A stretch of 64,000 bases of DNA, taken from NCBI GenBank assembly GCA_000496135.1, contig KI542674.1:186001-250000 (forward strand). The letters run 5' to 3'. The notes under the pieces were generated by a model that saw nothing but the letters and a program-made list of their open reading frames with translations, searched no databases and was not told the origin of the DNA. The DNA is from Thermoplasmatales archaeon E-plasma (GTDB taxonomy: Archaea; Thermoplasmatota; Thermoplasmata; Thermoplasmatales; Thermoplasmataceae). A program made the translations under genes and the position numbers. Below are positions 20,901 to 29,801 of the stretch, piece after piece. Numbering within the stretch: position 1 is the first letter of the stretch; each line of letters begins with the position of its first letter.

Positions 20901-22007
20901 ATGGGAAGAGGAAAAAGTTTAGAAAATCCCATTTATTTGGCGCTTTCAAGTCTCATCTTCTCATCTTCATGGATGATACTGAGCTTTACATTTCCCATAA
21001 TCGGGAACTCCTATGGTGTTGGTTACCTTTTTACTGGAATTCTGGGAGCCCTTGTAAGCCTTCCTTTTTTAATTGTAGGTTTCTTCTATAGGAATTATAA
21101 TAAAAAGTTGATAAATTTTGGAATGAAGGCACCATTCCTTGTTTTGTCGATTCTTTGCTTTATTCTGGTTATAAACCAAAGCTTCTATTTTCTTCTACCG
21201 GTAGTCGTAGTAGGGGGAAGTATTCAATCTTTTTTCTGGATTTCCACTGAGATCGAGATCAATCTCCTTGAAATTAAGGGGCATGCGGAGCTTTATTCTG
21301 CCGCCTGGGGAATACCTGCAGGGATATTGCCTGCAGTAATAGGCTCAATTTTGCATTTAGTTGGATACCCTCCCATCTTCGTTTTTACTGGATTGCTATT
21401 TCTTTTAGGCTTTATTTTGCAACCAGTTGATAAAAAGGACAGAATTGCTGTAAAAAAGAAGCTCCCCGATCTGATGATGGTTTTACCAATGTTATTTGTT
21501 GGGATTTTAGCTGGTTTTACTTTCTTTGTTCTGATTCCGCTGCTTATAAATAGAGGTGTAGAGCTTTATTTAATAGGTATTATTGTTTCAATATGGGGTA
21601 TATCATTTGCTGGCGGATCATTACTTTTAAATTTTTTAACCATTAAGAATATAGAAAGGATCGGAATGATAACTTCATTGTTTGTTTCTCTACCTGTTGT
21701 GTGGATATTAAGCTTTAACATTTTTACAATTATAGCTGTGCTTTCCATAGGGGGTATTGGAGTTTCTGTGGGATTCTCAAAAATATTATCTTATTTATCT
21801 GATACCTCATCCCCCGGTACAGGAGTATTTTTTTATGAATCCTTATTTGGTATAGGTTTCATAACAGGATCCCTTGCAGGCAGTGTATTGTATTCATACT
21901 TGGCCATGACAGGAATTTTTATTCTCTTTGCGGCCCCTCTAGTGTATTTGACTTTAATAATTTCAAAAAATCACTTTAATGCACGAGAACGCAGTAGAAG
22001 CTTATAA
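20901..22007 (+). CDS. MFS-like membrane transporter of unknown substrate
   Basis: A 368-residue protein with about eleven hydrophobic helices and short basic loops (FFYRNYNKK after the second helix; PVDKKDRIAVKKK in the middle), an arrangement that resembles a major facilitator with two halves. Glycine-rich helix pairs such as GISFAGGSLLLNF and GIGFITGSLAGSVLY support this. I find no substrate-specific motif. The ATG at 20901 has a GGCGGA element upstream. It follows the AbrB gene and starts a patch of less conserved membrane genes. Confidence 0.65.
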   Translation: MGRGKSLENPIYLALSSLIFSSSWMILSFTFPIIGNSYGVGYLFTGILGALVSLPFLIVGFFYRNYNKKLINFGMKAPFLVLSILCFILVINQSFYFLLPVVVVGGSIQSFFWISTEIEINLLEIKGHAELYSAAWGIPAGILPAVIGSILHLVGYPPIFVFTGLLFLLGFILQPVDKKDRIAVKKKLPDLMMVLPMLFVGILAGFTFFVLIPLLINRGVELYLIGIIVSIWGISFAGGSLLLNFLTIKNIERIGMITSLFVSLPVVWILSFNIFTIIAVLSIGGIGVSVGFSKILSYLSDTSSPGTGVFFYESLFGIGFITGSLAGSVLYSYLAMTGIFILFAAPLVYLTLIISKNHFNARERSRSL

Positions 22008-22104
22008 AATAAGAGCGATAATGATAAGTTAAACAGTTGATTTATGACTCGGAAATTATGGAGATAGTCTTGTATATAGTCATATTTTTACTTCATTTTT
22101 GCTT

Positions 22105-23091
22105 TCAAAACTTATTAAATTCATAGCCACAATTCTGGCAGACAAGGTCTTCTGATCGACTTCCCCTTATTAAAAATGCGGAATGCCCACAGTTTGGGCA
22201 CTTCCCATTTATCCAGATCGGCTTTTCTTTCCCTATTTTTTTTTCTACGACTGGTTTTTGCTGAACTTCGTTTCCCCCATTATCCTTATGATTGTTTGGA
22301 ATTAGAGAAAATAATTGCAAAAAACCTGCTAAAATAAGGATAAATGTTAGAAATATAAACGGAATTTCCAGAACCCCGAAAAAGGAATATGCCATAATAT
22401 CGGTTTCCAGAGGAACTAAAGCCCCAAAAGTGCCTATCACTGGCCCTTTTGCCATAAACAAAATTGAAACCGCGTAAAACAATAGATAATATTGAATACC
22501 TTCGACCAGTGTGTTCGACCAAACTATGTCTGAAATCAAAGCGATGGGAAGTGATATTATAAAACTCTGGCGGATGTTAAGTGTTCTGTAAAACAACTTT
22601 AATCCTGTTCCCGATCTCTTATATAAATTCAAAAAAATATATATAACAAGGGGTGGAAGCACTGAAATAAATCCAATATAACTTGTCCAGATTGAGTAAT
22701 ACAGAGCATAATCAAGATTATTAAAGCCTTTTATTGTGGAAGAAGCTGATGGGACCAGGTAATACGAAACACTTATTATGAAAAATTCCACAAGAAATAG
22801 TAAGGATGAAGCTTTGAACCCATTATTCGGTAATGAGCCGCTATTTTCTTTAGAATCCATTATATAAAATAGTAAACTAATGACAAAGACTGGTGCCATC
22901 AATAAAATCAACAACAATGATATTCCTCTGCCGATGGTAAAAGGCAAATTATTGTTCAATAGAGTGAGATGAAGTTTATAGTGCCCCACTAATAATTCAA
23001 AAACGAAAAAAACTGCAGAAAGAATAATTAAGGCAAGTGCTGTGATGAAAATATATTCTATTGCTCTTTCCTCTGTATTCTTTTGATTCAA
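22105..23091 (-). CDS. Polytopic membrane protein with C-terminal zinc ribbon
   Basis: A 328-residue protein with about eight membrane helices (residues ~10-260) followed by a charged linker (NNHKDNGGNEVQQKP) and a zinc ribbon: CPNCGHSAFLIRGSRSEDL and VCQNCGYEF. A cytoplasmic ribbon on a membrane protein suggests a sensor, an assembly factor or a redox-linked function; I do not recognise the family. It ends convergently with the MFS-like gene and diverges from the next small membrane gene. Confidence 0.65.
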   Translation of the reverse strand: MNQKNTEERAIEYIFITALALIILSAVFFVFELLVGHYKLHLTLLNNNLPFTIGRGISLLLILLMAPVFVISLLFYIMDSKENSGSLPNNGFKASSLLFLVEFFIISVSYYLVPSASSTIKGFNNLDYALYYSIWTSYIGFISVLPPLVIYIFLNLYKRSGTGLKLFYRTLNIRQSFIISLPIALISDIVWSNTLVEGIQYYLLFYAVSILFMAKGPVIGTFGALVPLETDIMAYSFFGVLEIPFIFLTFILILAGFLQLFSLIPNNHKDNGGNEVQQKPVVEKKIGKEKPIWINGKCPNCGHSAFLIRGSRSEDLVCQNCGYEFNKF

Positions 23092-23140
23092 CGCATGTAA
23101 TTCTTGTAATCTATAAATACCCTATATCGATATAACAAAT

Positions 23141-23791
23141 GTGCCAAAGCTAGAGCAAAAGAAAATTACCCCGGCTGCTAGGTTAAAAGTGTCTATTTTA
23201 AAGCGGATGAAGGATAAATTCTATATTGTAGCTATAATATTTATCATAGTGGGGATTCTGGTGTTGAATGTCTCTTACATTGAACCTAAACCGTATAGAG
23301 ATTACGTTCTTGATAATGTTTATTCAATAAACATAACAAATAAAACTAATTTTTATTCAAATAGCTTTACCGTAGGAGGACAATTTTTTTCTAATATTTC
23401 ATTCTCCGATCCAAACGGAACCCCGTTTACCTATAGACTTTTTTATATGGCATATTACAGGAATGCGACAAACATTCCAGTAGTAAAAAATGAGACTTTT
23501 CAGGAACAAACTCTGGATCAGACAAACTATACTTCACCCATAAACACAAAAGGCATATCATATACTCTGTGCCTGATAATAACGACAAATGCTCCTCATT
23601 TACACGTTGTTGTAACTGAACTAAGTTGGTTCATAACGAGGAATCAAAGCAATCTCTTCCTTGATGAAATTGGGATACCTTTCATTGTTGCAGGAGTTGC
23701 AACTATTGTTGGAAGATTAAGTTATAACACGTCATCAAGAACAAAGGAAAAGAACCTGACAAAGGGGGAGAGAGGTAATAAAGTAAATTAA
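23141..23791 (+). CDS. Hypothetical membrane-anchored protein
   Basis: A GTG-started protein of 216 aa. A basic N-terminus (about 27 residues) precedes a membrane helix (FYIVAIIFIIVGILVLNVSY). The middle ~140 residues are rich in Asn, Thr and Tyr, as in archaeal extracellular domains, with many N-x-S/T sequons. A second helix (IPFIVAGVATIVGRL) and a basic tail end it. The layout suggests an outward-facing domain held by two helices. I do not recognise a family. It diverges by only 49 bases from the zinc-ribbon membrane gene. Confidence 0.6.
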   Translation: MPKLEQKKITPAARLKVSILKRMKDKFYIVAIIFIIVGILVLNVSYIEPKPYRDYVLDNVYSINITNKTNFYSNSFTVGGQFFSNISFSDPNGTPFTYRLFYMAYYRNATNIPVVKNETFQEQTLDQTNYTSPINTKGISYTLCLIITTNAPHLHVVVTELSWFITRNQSNLFLDEIGIPFIVAGVATIVGRLSYNTSSRTKEKNLTKGERGNKVN

Positions 23792-23807
23792 AAAATTTGA
23801 GTTTTTT

Positions 23808-24521
23808 CTAAGCAAGAGTTATAATAACTCTTTTGCTCACTTTACCCTTAACTAATGTAGTTTTGAAATTAACAGTACCTACTTCTGATGTGTTTCTAAC
23901 ATGTGTCCCGTGATCAATCTGGTAAGGCAGTTCCCCAATTTTTACCAGTCTTATATTTGGGAAATCTGGTACATTTCCCCTTGAAATGGTCATCAAATCA
24001 GTGTCTGTTAGTATGGAATTTCTATCCCTGTATACAAATTCAACATTAACGCCCTTTTTTATTATCTCATTAGTTTCCATCTCAATTTTTTTTACAATTT
24101 CTTCATTAATTTCAGGAATCTCCAAATCGACCCATGCCTGGTCATCGTATGTCTGGTTTATCCGGTTAGCCGCTTTATAATCTCTGTAAGCAATACCGGT
24201 TATAATTCTCAGAGCAGTTCTAAACTTCATGTGCCCATATCTAACAGACCAGTCGATATACTGCTTTACATCTTTTCCCTTTATATTTTCTGGATATGTG
24301 TCATGTGATATTAGATGAACACCAGTACCATCATTCCAGGTATCGATAATTTCATATTCCTTCCCTTCTATGACTATTTTTCCTCTGTCGTTTGGCTGTC
24401 CCTCCCCAGTAGGGAAGAAAACAGAATTATCCACTATTAAGTCTGTAAATTCATTAAATATTACTTTTCCGGTAGCTTCTTTTAAGTAATTGTCTTCCAG
24501 ATATGCTAATTTTGTATCCAT
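23808..24521 (-). CDS. AlaX-like trans-editing protein with altered zinc site
   Basis: A 237-residue protein of the AlaX family, which deacylates mischarged tRNA-Ala. The N-terminal domain has FFPTGEGQPNDRG, equivalent to the usual FYPxGGGQPxD. The editing domain is recognisable, but the zinc motif HxxxH is RTALR and the second motif, usually CGGTH, reads IDHGTHVRNT. Both His and probably the Cys are thus missing and only the last His remains. The protein may use other ligands, work without zinc or have another role. It sits between two unrelated genes. Confidence 0.78.
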   Translation of the reverse strand: MDTKLAYLEDNYLKEATGKVIFNEFTDLIVDNSVFFPTGEGQPNDRGKIVIEGKEYEIIDTWNDGTGVHLISHDTYPENIKGKDVKQYIDWSVRYGHMKFRTALRIITGIAYRDYKAANRINQTYDDQAWVDLEIPEINEEIVKKIEMETNEIIKKGVNVEFVYRDRNSILTDTDLMTISRGNVPDFPNIRLVKIGELPYQIDHGTHVRNTSEVGTVNFKTTLVKGKVSKRVIITLA

Positions 24522-24742
24522 TGATATCCCTTATACATTTTTCCTTTTATCCTTTTTCATTTCAAAGTATGGCTAAAATTGCCTTTCGGTGGTTCATAAA
24601 TTCAATCAGGCTTATACCATAAATATTTGACGGCAAGAAGCTAAGGACTATTTTTGCAAAAGGTGATGCCCCGTTATTTTATAACTCAAGATGGAGTCCA
24701 TAATTTATAAAATAAGAAGTGGGCAAGGATATATATCAGTGA

Positions 24743-26032
24743 GTGTTTACTTCTCCGTTGGATTCTCAGAGGCTTGAAACGCTTTATAATCTTAAGAGAA
24801 ACGAAATCAAATATGATCTAAATGTTATGAAAATCTTTGATGAATTCCTCAATAAGCCTCATCAAGACTTCTCAAGCTTTCACGTAGCCGGAACAAATGG
24901 AAAGGGTTCAACCGCTTCATTGATTTTTAATGTAATTAGGGAGAAGTATCGGGCAGGACTTTACACTTCTCCGCATTTAAGAAGATTCAATGAAAGAATA
25001 TTCATACATGACAGGGAAATTTCAGACTCCGAAATTGAAGGGTTTTTAAATAAGGTTGATGGTTTTATTATGGATAATATGAAGGTTAACAGAAACCCAA
25101 CCTTTTTTGAGGTAACGACTGAGCTAGCCTTCAACGCTTTTAAGGAAAACAAGTTAGATTTTGGTGTCATAGAAGTTGGATTAGGAGGAAGGCTTGATGC
25201 AACTAACGTTATTGATCCAAAAGTTTCTGTTATCACAAAAATTGGATTTGACCATGCAGACAGGTTAGGAGGAACACTACAATCTATAGCTTTTGAAAAA
25301 GCTGGGATAATTAAGAATGGAAAACCTACTGTTACATCTGAAATAAAAATTGAGGCAATTAACGAAATTCGAAGTGTTGCAAGAAGGAGAAACAGCAGAT
25401 TAGTAGAGATCAGGAACAGTTGTAAATTGGATAAAATAAACATTTCTGAAGATGGTTTATCCTTTGCCTTAAAAACAGACAAAAACGAATATGAGATCAG
25501 ATCAAAACTTATTGGTGATTTCCAGATAGATAACATATGTTCCGCAGTAAAATCCATTGAGGAATCTGGATTAGATATAGATCCTACCCACATCCAGGAT
25601 GGTATCAGCAAAGCAAGATGGCCTGGAAGATTTGAAATCCTGAGAAAAGATCCAAGAATTCTTATAGATTGTTCACACAACCCTCCAGCTGCCAATTCCC
25701 TCTCCATTGCATATAATAAAATGTTCAACGACAATCCAATTATGCTTATTGGAATGTTATCAGACAAGGATCACTATTCATACGTGAGAAACATTAGAAA
25801 AATCTCAAATAGGGTCATTTTTACCAGACCGGCTGAACCAGGCAGAAGTCTTGATCCTAACATTCTTTTGTCAGAATCTGGCAATCTTTTTAAGGAGGCT
25901 AAAGTCATTGAAGACCCGGTGGAAGCTTATGAATATTCAAAGTCATTAGGTGAATCGGTATTGGTAACAGGGTCCATGTATCTTGTTGGAGTTGTTGCCG
26001 AAATAGAAAACATGAATACTTTTCCCTATTAG
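24743..26032 (+). CDS. folC: Folylpolyglutamate synthase / dihydrofolate synthase (Mur ligase family)
   Basis: An ATP-dependent ligase of 429 aa that adds glutamate to folates. The P-loop FHVAGTNGKGSTASLIF near residue 50, TSPHLRRFNERI, EVGLGGRLDATNVI, the FDHADRLG segment and LIDCSHNPPAANSL identify FolC. The GTG at 24743 follows a TTTATAAAAT element (about 24705-24714) with a short leader. Other Mur ligases are excluded by the folate-type motifs. A separate dihydrofolate synthase activity cannot be judged. Confidence 0.92.
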   Translation: MFTSPLDSQRLETLYNLKRNEIKYDLNVMKIFDEFLNKPHQDFSSFHVAGTNGKGSTASLIFNVIREKYRAGLYTSPHLRRFNERIFIHDREISDSEIEGFLNKVDGFIMDNMKVNRNPTFFEVTTELAFNAFKENKLDFGVIEVGLGGRLDATNVIDPKVSVITKIGFDHADRLGGTLQSIAFEKAGIIKNGKPTVTSEIKIEAINEIRSVARRRNSRLVEIRNSCKLDKINISEDGLSFALKTDKNEYEIRSKLIGDFQIDNICSAVKSIEESGLDIDPTHIQDGISKARWPGRFEILRKDPRILIDCSHNPPAANSLSIAYNKMFNDNPIMLIGMLSDKDHYSYVRNIRKISNRVIFTRPAEPGRSLDPNILLSESGNLFKEAKVIEDPVEAYEYSKSLGESVLVTGSMYLVGVVAEIENMNTFPY

Positions 26033-26195
26033 GAACATTAGATTGGCAGTAGGTTCGAACATTTTGAATTGATCTACCTTATATTCTCATTATAGAGTTT
26101 ACCTTTCATACTTAACAATAACAGACATGATTCAGATACTGGTAAAAAAAGAGTTTAGTATATCTGATGCTTAGAGATTAAATGCAGGTGCCACG
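26033..26195. other. Spacer upstream of Cdc6/Orc1
   Basis: Archaeal replication origins often lie next to a cdc6/orc1 gene, so this 163-base spacer is a candidate. I see A/T-rich stretches but no repeated origin-recognition boxes and no inverted repeats of note. I only record it as a place to look. Confidence 0.2.
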
Positions 26196-27479
26196 GTGAA
26201 TCCTTTTGATAAATTTGACAGGCAAAACAATATATTAAAGGGAGATTTATCTACACTTACCTCTTCACATATCCCCGAAAATTTTCCTCACAGGGATAGG
26301 CAAATTGGTCTTATGGTTGAGTCTTTGAGTAGTATAATGCGCGATTCAAGACCTTCTAATCTTCTTCTCTATGGAAAAACTGGAACTGGTAAATCATCAG
26401 TTACACAATATGTTATTTCAAAACTTGGCGAAAAGGCCCCTAACTCCATTCTTACCTGCTATCTTAACTGCCAAACGTTTGATTCACCTTATTCAATTTT
26501 GATAAACGTTGCCAGGTCCATTTCAGATGTAGATTCCATCCCTCTATCGGGGTGGCCATTAGACAGAGTTTATTCTGAATTGAATACCAGAATTGAGAAA
26601 AGTAAAAGGTATATTGTTATCATTCTTGATGAAATAGATAAGCTGGTTGAAAAAAATGGTGGAGACTCTCTGTATGTAATATTAAAAGCAGCAGATGAAT
26701 CAAAAAATTCCAAGACCTCAATAATAGGAATCACCAATGATACTTCGTTTACGGAAAAACTGGATTCCAGGGTTAAGAGCAGACTCAATCAGGAGAGCAT
26801 AATTTTTCCACCTTACAATGCTTCAGAACTCAAGGATATTTTGGAACCAAGAGTTAAAGATATTATCAAAGAAAATAGTATTGAAGAGGCTGCAATAAAT
26901 CTATGCGCAGCCATTGGGGCTCAGGAACACGGCGATGCCAGAAAAGCAATTGATCTTATGAGAATTGCAATAGAGCTTGCAATACGGGAAAATAGCGATT
27001 GCGTAACGACAAGCCATGTATACAAAGCAAGAGATAGACTTGAGACCGACGTACTTAAGGAGACGATAAGAACTCTACCAACCCACACAAAAATAGTAAT
27101 CCTGAGTTGTATAACTGCCAGCGAGATCAATAAGACCAATATGATCACCGGAGAAATATATGCAAACTACAAGGATATCTGTCATGATATGAAAATACCA
27201 CCTGTTTCATCCAGAAGAGTGTCAGATCTCCTTTCGGACCTGGAAGAAGCTGGACTTATAACGACGACAATGAAGAGCTTGGGCCGTTATGGAAGAACCA
27301 GATTTATTCAGCTTAATGAAAAAGAGAAGGAGATGAAAAAATATCTCGGCGAGGATGAAGAAATGGCTAATTTTAATTTTAATCGCAAGTCTATTCAAAC
27401 CAGATTTGGAACCAATGATCCAACCGAAGCTACTTTAGATAAAATAATTTCAGCCAAAGAAGAAGAGAGACCAAATTAA
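26196..27479 (+). CDS. cdc6: Origin recognition/initiator protein Cdc6/Orc1
   Basis: An AAA+ initiator of 427 aa that binds replication origins and loads MCM. Walker A LLLYGKTGTGKSSVTQY, Walker B YIVIILDEIDKL, sensor I GITND and sensor II in EHGDARKAIDLMRIA are complete. A winged-helix domain follows (residues ~290-380: ISRRVSDL-like region SSRRVSDLLSDLEEAGLI). The start is GTG at 26196, preceded by GCAGGTGCC as a likely Shine-Dalgarno element. Many Thermoplasmatales carry more than one paralogue, so it need not be the only initiator. Confidence 0.95.
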   Translation: MNPFDKFDRQNNILKGDLSTLTSSHIPENFPHRDRQIGLMVESLSSIMRDSRPSNLLLYGKTGTGKSSVTQYVISKLGEKAPNSILTCYLNCQTFDSPYSILINVARSISDVDSIPLSGWPLDRVYSELNTRIEKSKRYIVIILDEIDKLVEKNGGDSLYVILKAADESKNSKTSIIGITNDTSFTEKLDSRVKSRLNQESIIFPPYNASELKDILEPRVKDIIKENSIEEAAINLCAAIGAQEHGDARKAIDLMRIAIELAIRENSDCVTTSHVYKARDRLETDVLKETIRTLPTHTKIVILSCITASEINKTNMITGEIYANYKDICHDMKIPPVSSRRVSDLLSDLEEAGLITTTMKSLGRYGRTRFIQLNEKEKEMKKYLGEDEEMANFNFNRKSIQTRFGTNDPTEATLDKIISAKEEERPN

Positions 27480-27484
27480 GAGAA

Positions 27485-28108
27485 CTAAGCCATAATTACA
27501 CACATATCATCTGAAACATGGTAAAGGTGTAGTTCGTTTTTCTTTGCAAAATCCTTAGGGGCATCTGTCCAGTCATAATTATCCACTACAATAATGAAAT
27601 TCTTTGAAAGATATGGAAACACCGTGTTTAATTCAAAACTGACGTGATCATAAGTATGTGTTGAATCATGGAAAAACATTTCTATATTCTTGTAGATTTT
27701 TAACTCTCTGGGCAAAGTTACAGTTGAATCTCCCAAAACCAATTTCCATTTGTTCTTCAAATCCTCAGGGATTACAAAGCCTACCGGCATTTCATCAGCA
27801 TTCCCATATTTAACTCCAAGATCAAAACTTACCAATTTTGATTCATTTGGCAGTGCCTTGAGAATAGCGCTTGTACTTGTCCCCGGACCTACCCCTGTTT
27901 CAAAGACAGTCTTTGGCTTTGATATGCTCACGGCAAGATATAAAAATGCAAATTCATCATCAGAGATCTGCCAGAAATCTCTCCCGCGTATAATGGTCTT
28001 CAATTTATCATGAAAAACCCTTATCTCTTCAAGAGTTTCCTCGAGATTACCTATCCTGTTTGTATATTTGTTTTCAAGTATTTCGATAAGGGATTTATTC
28101 AAAGTCAA
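27485..28108 (-). CDS. Class I SAM-dependent methyltransferase
   Basis: A 207-residue protein with a Rossmann SAM site (TVFETGVGPGTSTSAILKAL), the acidic loop LVSFDLGVK and a MFFHDSTHTYDH segment that recalls the Methyltransf_24 and cephalosporin-hydroxylase-like group. The target is not evident. It starts with TTG at 28108, inside the last codons of the MBL gene (14-base overlap), so the two are probably co-translated, and it faces cdc6 convergently. Confidence 0.75.
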   Translation of the reverse strand: MTLNKSLIEILENKYTNRIGNLEETLEEIRVFHDKLKTIIRGRDFWQISDDEFAFLYLAVSISKPKTVFETGVGPGTSTSAILKALPNESKLVSFDLGVKYGNADEMPVGFVIPEDLKNKWKLVLGDSTVTLPRELKIYKNIEMFFHDSTHTYDHVSFELNTVFPYLSKNFIIVVDNYDWTDAPKDFAKKNELHLYHVSDDMCVIMA

Positions 28109-28790
28109 ATTCTTTTACCTTCTCAATTTCCATTATTTGAACTTTTGAATTTGTTCTTTCTTCTGCGTTCTTCTTGAACAGATTCGCATCCTGTTTGATC
28201 ATATCAAATGTATTATAATGCATAGGAATAACAATTTTAGGTTTTATCATTTTGATTGCTTCTATGGCCTCCTCTGGACCCATTGTGTAATGTCCACCTA
28301 TTGGCAACATGGCTATGTCAGGCTTGTACAAGTCACCAATGAGTTTCATATCAGAAAATACACCTGTGTCTCCAGCATGGTATATTGTAGTTTTTCCATT
28401 GCTGATGATCATTCCTCCAGGATTGCCAGCATACTTTTCCTCAAAGCTAGATGAATGAAGCGCTGGAACCGCGGTTATTTTAATTCCAGATACATCCACA
28501 CTTCCGCTAAAATTAATGTCGTGAATCTTAACACTATGATCCTTATCCTGTAAAAGCCATGCCAGTTCAACAATGGTAACTATGGGGGCATGGTTCCTTG
28601 AAGCAATATAAAGTGCATCCGCAACATGGTCAGAATGGCCATGTGTTACTACTACAATATCCGCCTTTAGATCTTCCTTTCTTATCAGTGCAACTGGATT
28701 ATGCTCAATAAATGGGTCAGTAACTATCTGCTTACCCATATCTATGTTAAAACATGCATGTCCATGCCATGTAATGTGTACCTTTCCCAT
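28095..28790 (-). CDS. UPF0173 metal-dependent hydrolase (MBL fold)
   Basis: An MBL-fold enzyme of about 231 aa that begins GKVHITWHGHACFNI, with the metal motifs THGHSDHVAD, HAGDTGVFSD and VIPMHYNTF. This is the UPF0173/YtkL-like family, related to UlaG and phospholipase D-type hydrolases; its substrate is unknown. I prefer ATG 28790 over TTG 28808, because the TATA-like AATATAAG (28820-28828) then gives a short leader and the family begins here. The methyltransferase gene overlaps its end. Confidence 0.85.
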   Translation of the reverse strand: MGKVHITWHGHACFNIDMGKQIVTDPFIEHNPVALIRKEDLKADIVVVTHGHSDHVADALYIASRNHAPIVTIVELAWLLQDKDHSVKIHDINFSGSVDVSGIKITAVPALHSSSFEEKYAGNPGGMIISNGKTTIYHAGDTGVFSDMKLIGDLYKPDIAMLPIGGHYTMGPEEAIEAIKMIKPKIVIPMHYNTFDMIKQDANLFKKNAEERTNSKVQIMEIEKVKEFDFE

Positions 28791-28948
28791 ATATGTATAA
28801 TTTCTCAATTTACTTATATTTTGAGGTTTGTTCTACTTTGCCTATATGAAATTTAGAGATATTTTTTTTAAACCTCTTTAAATACAATCGATAAAAAAAT
28901 TATTTACCAAAATTTATGATACTTCCAGATTTAAATTTTCAGGAGCTT

Positions 28949-29305
28949 CTATCCGTGCAAATACTTAATAATAGAATGTATCTTGACTTTTACATCACCT
29001 GTTATTGATTTAACTCCGCTTCCAAACTCAACAAGCAGACCGGTCTGATCTCTGACCTCAAAATAGTATCCGGAAGACTTCATTATGTTTGCGATGCCTT
29101 TAATGAATGAGAATTTTAAGAACCTTTTAGGGATATATTTCCTTATCCGAACTATCTTTTCTTCATCTATAATTGTTAATTTCCCTTTTCCTTCTTCAAA
29201 CCCCAATTCAACAAATCTCTGGTTATGGATAACAATTTTTACTTTTCCTCCTACCAGAGATCTAGATATTGGGGCAACTATATTTTTAAGGTTTGGTTCT
29301 TTCAT
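28949..29305 (-). CDS. Hypothetical protein, 118 aa
   Basis: I do not recognise this small basic protein. It has about six short beta strands (VKIVIHNQRFVELGF; KGKLTIIDEEKIVRI), a Lys-rich middle (KYIPKRFLKFSFIKG) and a C-terminal sheet (VKVKIHSIIKYL). There is no membrane segment and no cysteine. It overlaps the preceding 66-residue gene by 20 bases, so the two are surely co-expressed, and both may form one functional unit. Confidence 0.6.
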   Translation of the reverse strand: MKEPNLKNIVAPISRSLVGGKVKIVIHNQRFVELGFEEGKGKLTIIDEEKIVRIRKYIPKRFLKFSFIKGIANIMKSSGYYFEVRDQTGLLVEFGSGVKSITGDVKVKIHSIIKYLHG

Positions 29306-29468
29306 GAACCGGTCTCATTGTGATACTTATTTTTCCGTTAATTGCTACATTAGCGGACATACCAGGGAGTTTTACTGTTAAGTTACTGAATTCCATTTCT
29401 GCTGTACTTTTAGTTCCCTCTACTGCTTTTATAAAATTCTCCATAATAGATTCTTCCTCGTCTGTCAT
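29286..29468 (-). CDS. Hypothetical protein, about 60 aa
   Basis: A short acidic-then-beta protein. With ATG 29468 it reads MTDEEESIMENFIKAVEGTK, then strands such as AEMEFSNLTVKLPGMS and VAINGKISITMRP. A start at 29486 would add six residues. I know no family. It overlaps the next gene by 20 bases. The order tRNA-His, then these two genes, all on the minus strand, may reflect shared transcription. Confidence 0.5.
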   Translation of the reverse strand: MTDEEESIMENFIKAVEGTKSTAEMEFSNLTVKLPGMSANVAINGKISITMRPVHERTKP

Positions 29469-29631
29469 AGATAAACATGAAACCACAGCTATTTAAGTTT
29501 GTTCTAAATTTAATTATTATTGATCAGATTTACCTAAAATATCATTGCCATTTACAACATTTTTTTGCTGTTGAGCTATTCTAAATAGAGTGGTTTGATA
29601 TAAAAACAAATGGTGATAACTTTATTTAAGA

Positions 29632-29704
29632 GGCCGGGTCCGGGAATTGAACCCGGGTCCGGGGATCCACAGTCCCCAAGGATAACCCCTACCCCAACCC
29701 GGCC
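29632..29704 (-). tRNA. tRNA-His (GTG)
   Basis: A complete cloverleaf on the minus strand. The acceptor stem is GCCGGGT/ACCCGGC, preceded by an encoded extra G (position -1, base 29704) that pairs with C73, the histidine identity element. The anticodon arm is GGGGA-CTGTGGA-TCCCC with anticodon GTG, and the T arm ends with GGTTCAATTCC. CCA is not encoded (TCTT follows). No intron is present. Confidence 0.96.
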
Positions 29705-29801
29705 ATTACATAGGGTCATAGAACATTGATTAATTATTCTTGCGATAAGTAGACTTGATTAGAAACTTTAGTTTTAGTTTTAGTTTTTCCGGAAATAAGA
29801 A

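Noticed and set aside
24961-25767. Long open frame (268 codons) on the minus strand
   Set aside because: It lies fully inside folC, whose motifs are complete on the plus strand. The antisense product is Ser/Leu-rich without any recognisable motif.
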